NCBI GenBank assembly: GCA_016721425.1
Contig: JADKID010000038.1
Coordinates: 972,778-1,036,777, forward strand
Length of the DNA stretch: 64,000 bases
Source: Bryobacterales bacterium
GTDB taxonomy: Bacteria > Acidobacteriota > Terriglobia > Bryobacterales > Bryobacteraceae
Reading direction: 5' to 3'
The position numbers and the translations under genes were made by a program. The notes below the pieces were generated by a model. The model was given only the letters and a program-made list of their open reading frames with translations, was not told the DNA's origin and did no database searches. Below, one piece after another: positions 1-9,133 of the stretch (the first letter of the stretch is position 1; every line of letters begins with the position of its first letter).

Positions 1-509
1 AAGATGGCGGCCACCAGAAGGGGGAGGGCTGCTCCAGCAGTGAAGCTGGCGGCTGACACCAACGCCGCCTGGATCGGGCGCGCGCTGAGCGTCTCGGTGA
101 TGCCGAGCTCGTCCCTGGCATGTGCGCCGATGGCGTCATGAGACATGAGTTGCACGGCTACCTTCATGGCGAGGTCGGGCTCGAGCCCTCGCCCGACGTA
201 GATTGCCGCCAGCTCCTTGTGCTCGCCGTCGCTGTCCGTGTTGAGTTCCGCTTGCTCCCGCGCGAGTTCCGCGCCTTCGGTATCTGCCTGGGAGTGGACA
301 GACACATACTCACCGGCAGCCATTGACATCGCTCCGGCGACCAGTCCGGCGGTGCCCGCCACCATGATGCTGCTGTGACTGGAATGCGCCGCGGCTACAC
401 CGAGTACCAAGCTGGCCGTTGAGACGATTCCGTCATTCGCGCCAAGCACGGCTGCGCGCAGCCAGCCGATTCGTCCTGTGACGTGGCGTTCTCTGTGGCG
501 CACTGGCAT
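1..509 (-). CDS. VIT1/CCC1-family membrane transporter (partial)
   Basis: The minus strand reads open from an ATG at 509 to the left edge (about 169 codons), so the 3' end is missing. The N-terminal part has the family hallmark GANDGIVST followed by LVLGVAAA, and then a first membrane helix ending in MAAGEYVSV. This is the conserved start of VIT1/CCC1 proteins, which move Fe2+ or Mn2+ across membranes. A hydrophilic, acidic middle part follows (ERAELNTDSDGEHKEL), like the metal-binding region of the family, and a second hydrophobic stretch begins near residue 150. An AGGGGGG Shine-Dalgarno lies just upstream of the ATG. The family call is secure; the metal is inferred from the family only. 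Confidence 0.85.
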   Translation of the reverse strand, partial: MPVRHRERHVTGRIGWLRAAVLGANDGIVSTASLVLGVAAAHSSHSSIMVAGTAGLVAGAMSMAAGEYVSVHSQADTEGAELAREQAELNTDSDGEHKELAAIYVGRGLEPDLAMKVAVQLMSHDAIGAHARDELGITETLSARPIQAALVSAASFTAGAALPLLVAAI

Positions 510-722
510 TGTTGAATCCCCCCTTTGTTCCGATCTCCCCGATGATCCCACTGTTGGGGCTAGTGACCAATTTCTGATTCCAGAACGGAGACGGGAAGAG
601 GGACAAACCTGGGGACAGCCGCCGGGACACGGATGGAAACGGGTGTTGACGAACGGCTTTCACTCGCGAGGAAGTGGCATACCTGTAACGCAAATGGAGA
701 AGCGTGTATCTTGGGTAGCAAT

Positions 723-1976
723 ATGGCACTTCTCGAGATTCGAGTATTGATGACTTGCGCCGCACTCTTGCTCACTGCCGCTTGCGGCCAGCGGACAGCA
801 ACGGTCCAGCCGCCTTCACCCCGTGTGGTCAAGGTCTCGCAAGCCGGTCCGGCTGACGTCATCGGCGCCGATAATGTGGCGCTTCAGAAGGCGGCGGACC
901 TGCTGAGGCCGGGCGACACGCTCCTCATCGGCGAGGGAACCTTCGTTATGGAGAACAGCCTGTTTGTCCCGAGCGGCGTGACGGTCCGCGGCGTCGCCGG
1001 CAAGACAATCCTCAAGAAGAATGCGGGTGTGCGGACCGCGCTGGCCGAGGATGGCGACTACGGCGAAAGCGCCATTGCCGTAGCGGAGCCCGGCAAGTTC
1101 CACGCGGGCATGGGGATCACGATTTTCGACGAAGCACAGTCGTCCGGCTGGGACGTCAGTGTGACGGCCGTTGCCGGCGTGCAGGGAGCGTACCTGCTAA
1201 TCCGGCCGCCGACGGTGCGCGACTACGACTTCGAGAAGAAAAACGCGCGAGTGACAAACACGTTCCCCATCCTGGCCGTCATGAACGCGGAAAAGGTCGT
1301 ATTGGAAGACATCACCGTGGATGGCAACCGTGCGGAGAACGACTACCTGGACGGATGCCGGGGCGGCGCCATCTATCTGAACACGGTGCGGGACGTGACC
1401 GTGCGCAACTGCGTGGCGCGCAACTACAATGGCGACGGCATCTCGTTTCAGATTACCGACGGAGTGAAGGTGCTCAACTCGGAGTCCTACGGCAACTCGG
1501 GATATGGCGCCCATCCGGGGACGGGCAGTGCGAATGCGCTGGTCCAGGGCTGCAAGCTACACGATAACGGCGACATCGGGCTGTTTTTGTGCTGGCGCGT
1601 GCGGCACAGCCGGTTCGAGGACAACCAGATGCTGAACAACGGCCACCACGGCATCTCGATCGGTCACAAGGACACGGACAACGAGTTTGTGAACAACACC
1701 ATTTCGAACAACGGTGTGAGTGGAGTGTGGTTCCGCGAGGAGTCGCCGAAGAACAGCGGCCACCGGAACACATTCCGCAAGAACCGGGTGACGGACAACG
1801 GCGGCGCCAAGGAGGGCTTCGGCTTTTTCATTGCGAAGAACGTGGATGGAACGGTGATCGAAGACAACCGGATTGCCGACACGAGGGTTAGCGGCAAGAC
1901 GCAGCGGGTGGCCATCCAGAGGGCTCCGGGTGCCGGATCGGTGAGGGTGTCTGGTAACGAGACTCCGGAAAAGTAG
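723..1976 (+). CDS. Secreted lipoprotein with right-handed parallel beta-helix
   Basis: A 417-aa protein starting at ATG 723, with an alternative ATG at 750. The N-terminus is hydrophobic and ends in a lipobox (LLTAAC), so it is probably exported and lipid-anchored. The rest is built of short repeats of the pectate-lyase/NosD beta-helix type, with many Asn-rich turns (DNQMLNNGHHGISIG, NTISNNGVSGVWF). The first half contains the typical 'all of this is laid out as positions' segment (ADNVALQKAADLLRPGDTLL) that begins many such helices. Such proteins bind or cleave polysaccharides, but no catalytic residues can be assigned here. It stands alone between the transporter gene and tRNA-Asn. Confidence 0.8.
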   Translation: MALLEIRVLMTCAALLLTAACGQRTATVQPPSPRVVKVSQAGPADVIGADNVALQKAADLLRPGDTLLIGEGTFVMENSLFVPSGVTVRGVAGKTILKKNAGVRTALAEDGDYGESAIAVAEPGKFHAGMGITIFDEAQSSGWDVSVTAVAGVQGAYLLIRPPTVRDYDFEKKNARVTNTFPILAVMNAEKVVLEDITVDGNRAENDYLDGCRGGAIYLNTVRDVTVRNCVARNYNGDGISFQITDGVKVLNSESYGNSGYGAHPGTGSANALVQGCKLHDNGDIGLFLCWRVRHSRFEDNQMLNNGHHGISIGHKDTDNEFVNNTISNNGVSGVWFREESPKNSGHRNTFRKNRVTDNGGAKEGFGFFIAKNVDGTVIEDNRIADTRVSGKTQRVAIQRAPGAGSVRVSGNETPEK

Positions 1977-2010
1977 TAGACGGGTGGGGGATGGGCGGGC
2001 GAGAAATGGG

Positions 2011-2087
<77 letters not shown>

Positions 2088-2105
2088 GCAGTGCGGTACC
2101 CCTCC

Positions 2106-2135
2106 TTTTTAGCAACCCTTAGCCCTCCGTGTCAA
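2106..2135 (-). promoter_or_regulatory. Promoter of tRNA-Asn
   Basis: On the minus strand there is a perfect -35 TTGACA (2135-2130), an 18-base spacer and TAAAAA as -10 (2111-2106). The predicted start lies about 12 bases before the tRNA 5' end. Confidence 0.55.
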
Positions 2136-2205
2136 ACTCGAGCGCCCACTTCGTCGTACACTGGCTTCTATTACCCCTGCTGGCCTTCTCGGGGGACACG
2201 CCATC

Positions 2206-4353
2206 ATGTTCAAACTCCTGATTCGCGGGCTGCTGCATCTGCTCTACCGCCTCGACGTAAGAGGCTCGCTGCCCTCCGCCTCCAAGACCCTGGTTGTTGC
2301 CAACCACCAGTCCTTTCTGGACGCCGTCATTCTCTGGACCTGCCTGCCGCCCAAGACCCTCTGGGTGGTCCACACGCAGATCCTGCGGCAGCCGCTGTTC
2401 CGCTACATTCTCAAGCACGTCGATCACATCGTCATCGACACCACCAATCCGTTTTCGCTGAAGTCCACCATCGAGGTGATCGAATCGGGCCGGCCCGTGA
2501 TCATCTTCCCCGAAGGGCGCGTCACGGTCACCGGCACGTTGATGAAGGTCTATGATGGTCCGGCTTTCATCGCCGCCAAGACATCCTGCACGGTCGCGCC
2601 CATCATCATCGACGGCGCCTTACGGGCGAAGGGCTTCAGCCGAATGGGCGGCGACTTCCCGGTGGCGATGTTCCCCAAGATCCGCGTGACGTTTTTTCCC
2701 GGCGAGTTCATCCCCATGCCGGAGGGCGCTTCCGGCAAGATCCGGCGCCGCAAGGCAGGCGAGGAGATGCGCCGGCTGTTGCAGCGTAGCTGGTTTGCCG
2801 CCCGCCCGAAACGTTCCCTGCACGACGCCTTCCTCGCCGCCATTGAGACCCATGGCCGGGGCCGCGCGATGGTGGAGGACGTCACCGGCGTGACGCAGTC
2901 CTACGCGGACATCCTCAAAGCCTCGCTGGCGCTGGGGCGGCTTGTCTCCAAGATCACTGCAGAGAACGAAGTAGTGGGCGTACTCATGCCCAACGCAGCC
3001 GCCACGCTTTCTCTGACGCTCGGCATGTTCGGCGTGCGCCGCATTCCGGCGATGCTGAACTTCACTGCTGGCGTCGACGGGCTCCAAAGCGCCATCAAGG
3101 CCGCGCAGATCAAGACGATCCTCACGTCGCGCGCATTCCTCGAAAAGGGCAAGCTGACCCCCCTGGTTGAGAAGCTCCAGGGCGTGACTGTGGTCTGTTT
3201 GGAAGACCTGCGCCCTCGCTTCACCCTGGGCGATAAGCTTTGGCTGATGCTCTACGCCATCCGCAATCCGCGCGCCGCCACGTTGCGGAGCGGGCCCGAA
3301 GACATCGCTGTAGTCCTGTTCACTTCCGGTTCGGAGGGCAAGCCCAAGGGTGTGGTGCTCAGCCACGGGGCGATTCTGGCCAACGTGGATCAGTCGCTCA
3401 CTCTGGTGGACGCTTCCCCCGCAGACAAGATCCTTTCCGCCATGCCGGTCTTCCACAGCTTCGGCCTTACCGCCGGCTTCATGCTGCCCATTCTGAATGG
3501 CATCCGGCTCTTTCTGTACCCCTCGCCGCTGCATTACAGCATCGTGCCCGAGCTGTTTTACGATCGCGATGCCACCATCATGTTCGCCACGCCGACGTTC
3601 ATGAAGCACTATGCGAAGCGGGCGCATCCGTATGACTTCCGCAAAGCCCGCCTGCTGCTGGCCGGGGCGGAGAAGCTCAGCGCCGAGGTGCGCGACCTCT
3701 ACATCAACAAATTCGGGGTCAGGCTGATGGAGGGCTACGGCGCCACGGAGTGCTCGCCCGTCATTTCACTGAACACGGCCATGAGTTGCAAGGGTGGGAC
3801 GGTGGGCGAACTGCTGCCCGCCATGGAGTACAAACTCGAACCAGTTCCCGGAATCGAAGTAGGCGGATTGCTGCACCTGAGGGGGCCGAAACTGATGCTC
3901 GGGTACTGGCGTGAATCGAATCCCCGCGTGCTGGAGAAGCCCTCTTCCGTCTTTGGCGAGGGCTGGTATTCCACGGGCGATCTGGCGCGGATCGACGAGG
4001 ATGGATTCCTGGAGTTGCTGGGCCGCGTCAAGCGCTTTGCCAAAGTCGCCGGCGAGATGGTCTCGCTGGAGGTGGTGGAGCGCATCGCCGAGATGGCCTC
4101 GCCGCATCTGATGCACGCCGCCATCACGCGGCCGGACGCCGGCCGCGGCGAGATGATTGTCATCTGTACGCAGGACGGGAAGTTGAAGCGCGATCAACTC
4201 CAGCAGGCGGCACGCGAACTGGGCGCGCCAGAACTGGCCATCCCTCGTCGCATCGTGGTGATGGACAAGATCCCGCTGCTCGGCACCGGCAAGAAAGACT
4301 ACCCCCAGATCACAAAGCTCGCGGAGGAGCAAATTGCCAGCCAATCAGCCTGA
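2206..4353 (+). CDS. aas: Bifunctional acyltransferase / acyl-ACP synthetase (Aas-like)
   Basis: A 715-aa fusion. The first ~200 residues are a PlsC-type acyltransferase with the catalytic HX4D motif in NHQSFLD (H34, D39) and the FPEGR block near residue 104. From about residue 215 it is an ANL-family adenylating enzyme: the P-loop-like TSGSEGKPKG near 373-382, GYGATE near 510 and the STGDLARIDEDGF block. In E. coli, Aas activates fatty acids onto ACP and re-acylates lysophosphatidylethanolamine. Here it is the first gene of a four-gene operon with an MFS carrier, an aminotransferase and a GNAT enzyme, so a role in making an acylated small molecule is also possible. A GGGGGAC stretch precedes the ATG. 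Confidence 0.85.
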   Translation: MFKLLIRGLLHLLYRLDVRGSLPSASKTLVVANHQSFLDAVILWTCLPPKTLWVVHTQILRQPLFRYILKHVDHIVIDTTNPFSLKSTIEVIESGRPVIIFPEGRVTVTGTLMKVYDGPAFIAAKTSCTVAPIIIDGALRAKGFSRMGGDFPVAMFPKIRVTFFPGEFIPMPEGASGKIRRRKAGEEMRRLLQRSWFAARPKRSLHDAFLAAIETHGRGRAMVEDVTGVTQSYADILKASLALGRLVSKITAENEVVGVLMPNAAATLSLTLGMFGVRRIPAMLNFTAGVDGLQSAIKAAQIKTILTSRAFLEKGKLTPLVEKLQGVTVVCLEDLRPRFTLGDKLWLMLYAIRNPRAATLRSGPEDIAVVLFTSGSEGKPKGVVLSHGAILANVDQSLTLVDASPADKILSAMPVFHSFGLTAGFMLPILNGIRLFLYPSPLHYSIVPELFYDRDATIMFATPTFMKHYAKRAHPYDFRKARLLLAGAEKLSAEVRDLYINKFGVRLMEGYGATECSPVISLNTAMSCKGGTVGELLPAMEYKLEPVPGIEVGGLLHLRGPKLMLGYWRESNPRVLEKPSSVFGEGWYSTGDLARIDEDGFLELLGRVKRFAKVAGEMVSLEVVERIAEMASPHLMHAAITRPDAGRGEMIVICTQDGKLKRDQLQQAARELGAPELAIPRRIVVMDKIPLLGTGKKDYPQITKLAEEQIASQSA

Positions 4354-5659
4354 GATGCCCTATTCCAAGCGAGAACAGCGCGCCTGGTACATGTACGACT
4401 TTGCGAACTCCGCGTTTGCCTCCACCGTCGTCACCCTCTTCCTGGGGCCCTACCTCACCGTGCTGGCCAAAAGCGCTGCCGATTCCGGCGGCCACATCTA
4501 TCCGCTCGGCATTCAGGTGGATCCGCGCAGCTATTGGAGCTACCTGATCTCCATCTCCGTGCTGACTCAGGTGGTTTTCCTGCCCATGCTCGGCGCCGTG
4601 GCCGATTACAGCACGAACAAGAAGGGACTGCTCGGCGCGCTCACCTATCTCGGCGCCGGCGCCACCGTGGCGATGTTCGCTCTACAGGACGGCCTGTATC
4701 TGCTGGGTGGCGCGCTGTTTCTGATCTCCAACCTGGCCTTTGGCGCCGCTGTTGTTGTGTACAACAGCTTCCTCAACGATGTGGCGCCGGAAGAGCAGCG
4801 CGATTCGGTCTCTTCCACCGGATGGGGCATCGGCTATCTGGGCGGCGGCATCATGCTGGGGCTGAATCTGCTGCTCTATCAGAATGCAGCGAAACTGGGA
4901 CTTTCCGACGCCACGGCCGTTCGCATCAGCCTCGGCTCCGCCGGCGCGTGGTGGGCGTTTTTCGCGCTCATTCCCATGTTCGGACTCCGCAACCGTCCGC
5001 CGCAACGTCAGGCTGCCGCCGGGGAGAATGTGGTCGCGAAGGGATTCACGCAGATCTATCACACGCTACGCGGCATGGGCCACTACCCGCAGACTCTGAC
5101 GTTTCTGATCGCCTACCTCATCTACAACGACGCCATCCAGGCCGTGATCACGCTGGCCGGCCAGTACGGCTCGGATTACCTGAAGATCCCCCTGGAGTCA
5201 CTCACCTTGGCCATCTTGATGGTGCAGTTTGTGGCTTTCGGCGGCGCCGTTCTCTTCAACTACCTGGCCAAGTGGATGACGGCCTACCGCGCCGTTCTGC
5301 TCAGCCTCGGCATCTGGACCGTTCTGATGTGCGGCGTGTTTCTCGTGAAGACGACGGCCCACTACTTCGTCGCCGCGGCGCTGGTGGCGGTTGTGATGGG
5401 CGGCAGTCAGGCCCTCAGCCGATCGCTCTATTCGGTGATGATCCCCAAGGGCAAGGAAGCCGAGTACTTCTCCCTTTACGAGATCAGCGACAAGGGCACC
5501 AGTTGGCTGGCGCCGTTGCTCTTCGGGCTCATGTTGCAGTTTACCGGCAACTACCAGTTCGCCATCCTCTCGCTGATCGTCTTCTTCGTGGCGGGATTGA
5601 TCGTGCTCTCCCGTGTTGACGTGAAGCGTGCGACGCTGGAGGCGGGCAACCAGGCATGA
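4334..5659 (+). CDS. MFS transporter, UMF1/Atg22-like
   Basis: A 441-aa membrane protein with about 12 hydrophobic segments. The N-terminal block REQRAWYMYDFANSAFAST is typical of the UMF1/Atg22-like branch of the major facilitator superfamily. The TTG at 4334 was chosen because GGAGGAG (4323-4329) sits four bases upstream; it overlaps the end of aas by 20 bases. ATG 4355, one base after the aas stop, is an alternative that would shorten it by seven residues. In E. coli, Aas is paired with the lysophospholipid carrier LplT, also an MFS protein. The position suggests a lipid or product transporter, but the substrate is not visible in the sequence. Confidence 0.8.
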   Translation: MPANQPEMPYSKREQRAWYMYDFANSAFASTVVTLFLGPYLTVLAKSAADSGGHIYPLGIQVDPRSYWSYLISISVLTQVVFLPMLGAVADYSTNKKGLLGALTYLGAGATVAMFALQDGLYLLGGALFLISNLAFGAAVVVYNSFLNDVAPEEQRDSVSSTGWGIGYLGGGIMLGLNLLLYQNAAKLGLSDATAVRISLGSAGAWWAFFALIPMFGLRNRPPQRQAAAGENVVAKGFTQIYHTLRGMGHYPQTLTFLIAYLIYNDAIQAVITLAGQYGSDYLKIPLESLTLAILMVQFVAFGGAVLFNYLAKWMTAYRAVLLSLGIWTVLMCGVFLVKTTAHYFVAAALVAVVMGGSQALSRSLYSVMIPKGKEAEYFSLYEISDKGTSWLAPLLFGLMLQFTGNYQFAILSLIVFFVAGLIVLSRVDVKRATLEAGNQA

Positions 5660-6729
5660 GTCAGGCCTATCACGGCGGCGCGTTTTTTCAAGCAATTGGC
5701 GTGGATCTGCGCCATCTGGAGCGGGCATCTGATGTGATCAGCGCCGACGTTCTGGATGCGTGGTTCGACCCTTCGCCGCGGGTCGTCGAGACTCTGCGTC
5801 AGAATCTGGCGTTCCTGCTGCGCACCTCTCCGCCCAACCACGCTGAGGGCTTCGTGACAGAGATCGCAACTCGCCGCGGTGTGCCGGAAGAGTGCATCCT
5901 GCCGGGCTCCGGTTCGTCGTCTCTACTGTTTTCGTGCCTGCCCCGTTTGCTGAAGCCGGGAGTGGGAGCGCTCGCGCTGGCGCCCATGTACAGCGAGTAC
6001 GAGCACATTGTGGAGGCGCTGCTGGGCGGCCACGTCCACCACCACGAGTTGCAGGCTTCGAACGGATTTGTGGTGGATGGCGACGCGCTGCTGGCCGACG
6101 TTCGGCGCGTGGAGCCCGACGTTGTCCTGCTGGTCAACCCCTGCAATCCCACCGGGCGCCTCTGGCCGCGCGTTGATGTCGTTCGCTTTCTTGATCAGAT
6201 CCCCGCCACCACGCTGACGATCATCGACGAAGCCTATCTCGACTATGCGGGTGCGGCCGAGTCACTGGAATCCGAGGCAGCCCGGCGACCCAACCTGATC
6301 GTCGTCAAGTCCATGTCGAAGGTCTACTCTCTGAGCGGCGCCCGTGTCGCCTATCTCGTGACAGAGGCCCGTAGAGCGGCCCAACTCAGCCCGTGGTTGC
6401 CACCCTGGCCGGTGGGTCTGCTAGCACAGGCAGCGGCCATGGAGGCCCTGCGCGACCCGTCCTGGTATCTGGGAAGGTACGCGGAGACCCACCTGCTCCG
6501 GGAGCAACTGCGCACCCGCCTGGCCCGGCTGCGCCCGGTGGAATCGAGCGTCAACTTCTTCCTGATCGAGCCGCCCGATCCAGCGGCCCTGGCCGCGGCG
6601 CTGCGCGAGCAACAGATCTTTGTCCGCGAGTTCCCCGACGGACCATTGGCGGGGCGCTACCTGCGTGTGACCGTCAAGGATGCGGCTCAGAACGAACGCA
6701 TGGCCTCGGCCATTCTCCCGCTGGTATGA
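5656..6729 (+). CDS. PLP-dependent aminotransferase, class I/II (HisC/CobD-like)
   Basis: A 357-aa fold-type I aminotransferase. Visible motifs are GSGSSSLLF (cofactor phosphate side), NPCNPTGRLW (the NPxNPTG motif), DEAYLDY, and the Schiff-base lysine in SMSKVYSLSGARV. Overall it most resembles histidinol-phosphate aminotransferase and threonine-phosphate decarboxylase relatives. No other his or cob gene is nearby, so a biosynthetic role in histidine or cobalamin is doubtful. Its ATG overlaps the stop of the MFS gene (ATGA), as does the next gene's start with its own stop, so the block is translationally coupled. The substrate is unknown. Confidence 0.8.
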   Translation: MSQAYHGGAFFQAIGVDLRHLERASDVISADVLDAWFDPSPRVVETLRQNLAFLLRTSPPNHAEGFVTEIATRRGVPEECILPGSGSSSLLFSCLPRLLKPGVGALALAPMYSEYEHIVEALLGGHVHHHELQASNGFVVDGDALLADVRRVEPDVVLLVNPCNPTGRLWPRVDVVRFLDQIPATTLTIIDEAYLDYAGAAESLESEAARRPNLIVVKSMSKVYSLSGARVAYLVTEARRAAQLSPWLPPWPVGLLAQAAAMEALRDPSWYLGRYAETHLLREQLRTRLARLRPVESSVNFFLIEPPDPAALAAALREQQIFVREFPDGPLAGRYLRVTVKDAAQNERMASAILPLV

Positions 6730-7280
6730 CCTACTCGTTCCGCATCGCTGAATCAGCTGAGGACTTCCAGCAGATCCGACGCCTCAACCACCGGATTTTC
6801 AGCGAAGAGCTCGGCCAGCACGCTGCCCGCCCCGACGGACTGCTCGCCGATCCCTTTGAGGCCCGCAGCCGCTATCTGCTGGCGCTGTGCGATGGTGAGG
6901 TTGCCGGGATGGTCTGCGTACACGACGTTCCGCCCTGGTCGGTGACGAAGCGTCTGGCCCAAGCGTCAGTTTTGGACCGCCTGACAAAGCCGCTTCTGGA
7001 GATTCGTCTTCTGGCCCTTGCGCCCGAACACCGCAACGGGATGGTGGTGGCCGGGTTGCTGGCCGGTGTGCTGGAGATGGCGTTGGAGGCTGGTTTCCGC
7101 ACTCTGCTCATCTCCGGTGTGACCTCTCAGGTTAGGATGTACAGGCGGCTTGGCTTTGCGGAACTGGGCCCCGCCGTTGTTGATGGCGCTGCGGCCTTCT
7201 ATCCCATGGCGCTGGATCTTCAGGCCCTGCCGGAGCACACGAGGGAGGCCTGGCAGCGTTACGGGCGCCGGACTTCCTGA
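6726..7280 (+). CDS. GNAT-fold N-acyltransferase
   Basis: A 184-aa protein; ATG 6726 overlaps the upstream stop (ATGA). It has a GNAT-like order: an N-terminal segment with RRLNHRIFSEELGQH, a central strand EIRLLALAPEHRNGMV, and the C-terminal MYRRLGFAELG, which is typical of GNAT enzymes. The N-terminal 'xRxxxFxEELG' pattern recalls the FeeM/LuxI-like acyltransferases that use acyl-ACP rather than acetyl-CoA. That link is an inference from pattern only. It ends the aas operon, and its last 22 bases overlap the 3' end of the convergent ABC transporter gene. Confidence 0.75.
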   Translation: MTYSFRIAESAEDFQQIRRLNHRIFSEELGQHAARPDGLLADPFEARSRYLLALCDGEVAGMVCVHDVPPWSVTKRLAQASVLDRLTKPLLEIRLLALAPEHRNGMVVAGLLAGVLEMALEAGFRTLLISGVTSQVRMYRRLGFAELGPAVVDGAAAFYPMALDLQALPEHTREAWQRYGRRTS

Positions 7281-9076
7281 TCCTTGTACTGCAGCTGGTA
7301 GAGCTTGTAGTAAATCCCGCGTGACGCCAGCAGTTCCTGGTGGCTGCCCGATTCCCGCAATTTGCCCTTGTGCAGAACCAGAATGCGGTCCGCCCGCTGA
7401 ATGGTTGAGAGCCTGTGGGCAATGATGATCGACGTCCGGCCTTGCACCATGCGGTTCAGCGCCTCACGGACTTTGACCTCGGTTTCGGTGTCGACACTCG
7501 ATGTCGCTTCGTCGAGCACCAGATAGCGAGGGTTGTGAGCCAGTGCCCGTGCGAAGCCGATCAGCTGCTTCTGCCCTGTCGACAGTCCGTTGCCGCGTTC
7601 CCGCACCGGGTGTTCAAACCCAAGCGGGAGTTCGTTGATGAATTCGATGAGGTTTACCTGTGTGGCGGCTTCCTCGATCGCTTCGGCTGTGATCAGCGGG
7701 GTGCCCAGGCGGATGTTGCCGCCGATGGTGCCGGTGAAGAGATGGGGATCCTGCAGGACAACTCCGAAATGCCGCCGCAACTCGAGGGGGTCGAATTCGC
7801 GCAGGTCCACCCCGCCAATCCGGATGGCGCCTTTCTGAATGTCGTAGAAGCGCATCAACAGGTTGGTAATCGTCGTTTTGCCCGCGCCAGTATGACCTAC
7901 CACCGCCACAATCTCACCGGATGCGATTGTGAAGGTCACGTCCCGCAGCACCCAGTCTTCTCCCTTGTAGGCGAACCAGACGTGATCGAATTCAATCGCC
8001 GCGGCCGATTCCGGAAAGGATTTCGGGGCTGCCGGAGCCACCACCAGCACCGGTTCGTCCAGCAGGCCGAAGATGCGCTCCGACGCTGCCAACGCGGTCT
8101 GCAAAATATTGTATTTTTCGCTCAAGTCCTGGATGGGGCGGAAGATTCTCATGCCGTACTGGAAAAATGCCACCATGATGCCGAGCGTCAGGGCTCCGCT
8201 GCGGATCTGGAATCCGCCGTACCCCAACAACGAGGCCAGGGCCAGCATGGAGAGGAACTCAACGGCCGGATAGAACCAGCCATAGGCGATGATCGCGCCC
8301 CGGTAGGCATTCACATGTTGCCGGTTCACAACTTCGAAATCGGCGGAGGCTCGGCGTTCGCGGTTGAATAGCTGGAGCACGGTGATCCCGGCGACATGCT
8401 CTTGCAGAAAGGAGTTGATCCTGGCCACGGCCACGCGGATTTGCCGGTTGCTCGTGGTGACGGCCCGGCGGAAGACGACCGTCACTGCAAAGACGAGGGG
8501 CATGACAGCCAGCATCAGCAGCGTCAGGCTGGGGCTGAGCTGGAACATCGCGGCCGCGATAAATACAAGCACCAGCAGGTCGCCCAGCAGCGTGACGACG
8601 CCAGATGCGAACATGTCGTTCAACGCGTCGACGTCCGAGGTCACTCTTGTGACCAGCCGCCCCACCGGGTTGCGGTCAAAGTAGGGTACGTCGAGAGTCT
8701 GAATCTTGCTCAGCAGCCGGCGGCGTAGATCGAACATCGCGCGCTGCCCGGTCCACTGCATCAGCAGTTGCTGGCCGAAATCAAGCACGAGGCCGATCAC
8801 GATCGCGCTGAGATAGATGAGCGAGATCTGCATCAGGCCTTCGCGCGCGCCTGGCGCCAGCCACTGTTCCAGCCAAGGTAGATTGCGCTCGCCGTTGGGC
8901 GCCAGGTAGCGATCCACCGCGATCTTGCTCAACAGCGGCGTCAACACCTGCAGAACTGAATTCACCAGCAGGCAACAGAGGGCCACCAGGGTGGGGCGCC
9001 AGTAGGGCAGGACAGTCTTCAGCAGACGCCCGGCCAGCCGCCTGTCATATTGCTTACTTGAGATCTCTTCTTCCAC
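7259..9076 (-). CDS. ABC exporter, fused permease/ATPase (MsbA/MdlB type)
   Basis: A 605-aa half-transporter. About 330 residues of six-helix exporter domain are followed by an ATPase domain with Walker A GHTGAGKTT (from residue 394), the signature LSTGQKQ (a variant of LSGGQ), Walker B YLVLDEATSSVD and the switch histidine in IAHRLST. It probably works as a homodimer, or with an unlinked partner. Lipids, peptides and drugs are all possible substrates of this class. It is convergent with, and slightly overlaps, the acyltransferase gene, and is divergent from truB. Confidence 0.88.
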   Translation of the reverse strand: MEEEISSKQYDRRLAGRLLKTVLPYWRPTLVALCCLLVNSVLQVLTPLLSKIAVDRYLAPNGERNLPWLEQWLAPGAREGLMQISLIYLSAIVIGLVLDFGQQLLMQWTGQRAMFDLRRRLLSKIQTLDVPYFDRNPVGRLVTRVTSDVDALNDMFASGVVTLLGDLLVLVFIAAAMFQLSPSLTLLMLAVMPLVFAVTVVFRRAVTTSNRQIRVAVARINSFLQEHVAGITVLQLFNRERRASADFEVVNRQHVNAYRGAIIAYGWFYPAVEFLSMLALASLLGYGGFQIRSGALTLGIMVAFFQYGMRIFRPIQDLSEKYNILQTALAASERIFGLLDEPVLVVAPAAPKSFPESAAAIEFDHVWFAYKGEDWVLRDVTFTIASGEIVAVVGHTGAGKTTITNLLMRFYDIQKGAIRIGGVDLREFDPLELRRHFGVVLQDPHLFTGTIGGNIRLGTPLITAEAIEEAATQVNLIEFINELPLGFEHPVRERGNGLSTGQKQLIGFARALAHNPRYLVLDEATSSVDTETEVKVREALNRMVQGRTSIIIAHRLSTIQRADRILVLHKGKLRESGSHQELLASRGIYYKLYQLQYKDQEVRRP

Positions 9077-9133
9077 TCACACCAGTTTAACTGTCCTCCG
9101 CCCGTGGGACTTGAGAAGATAGGGGTGCAAGAC

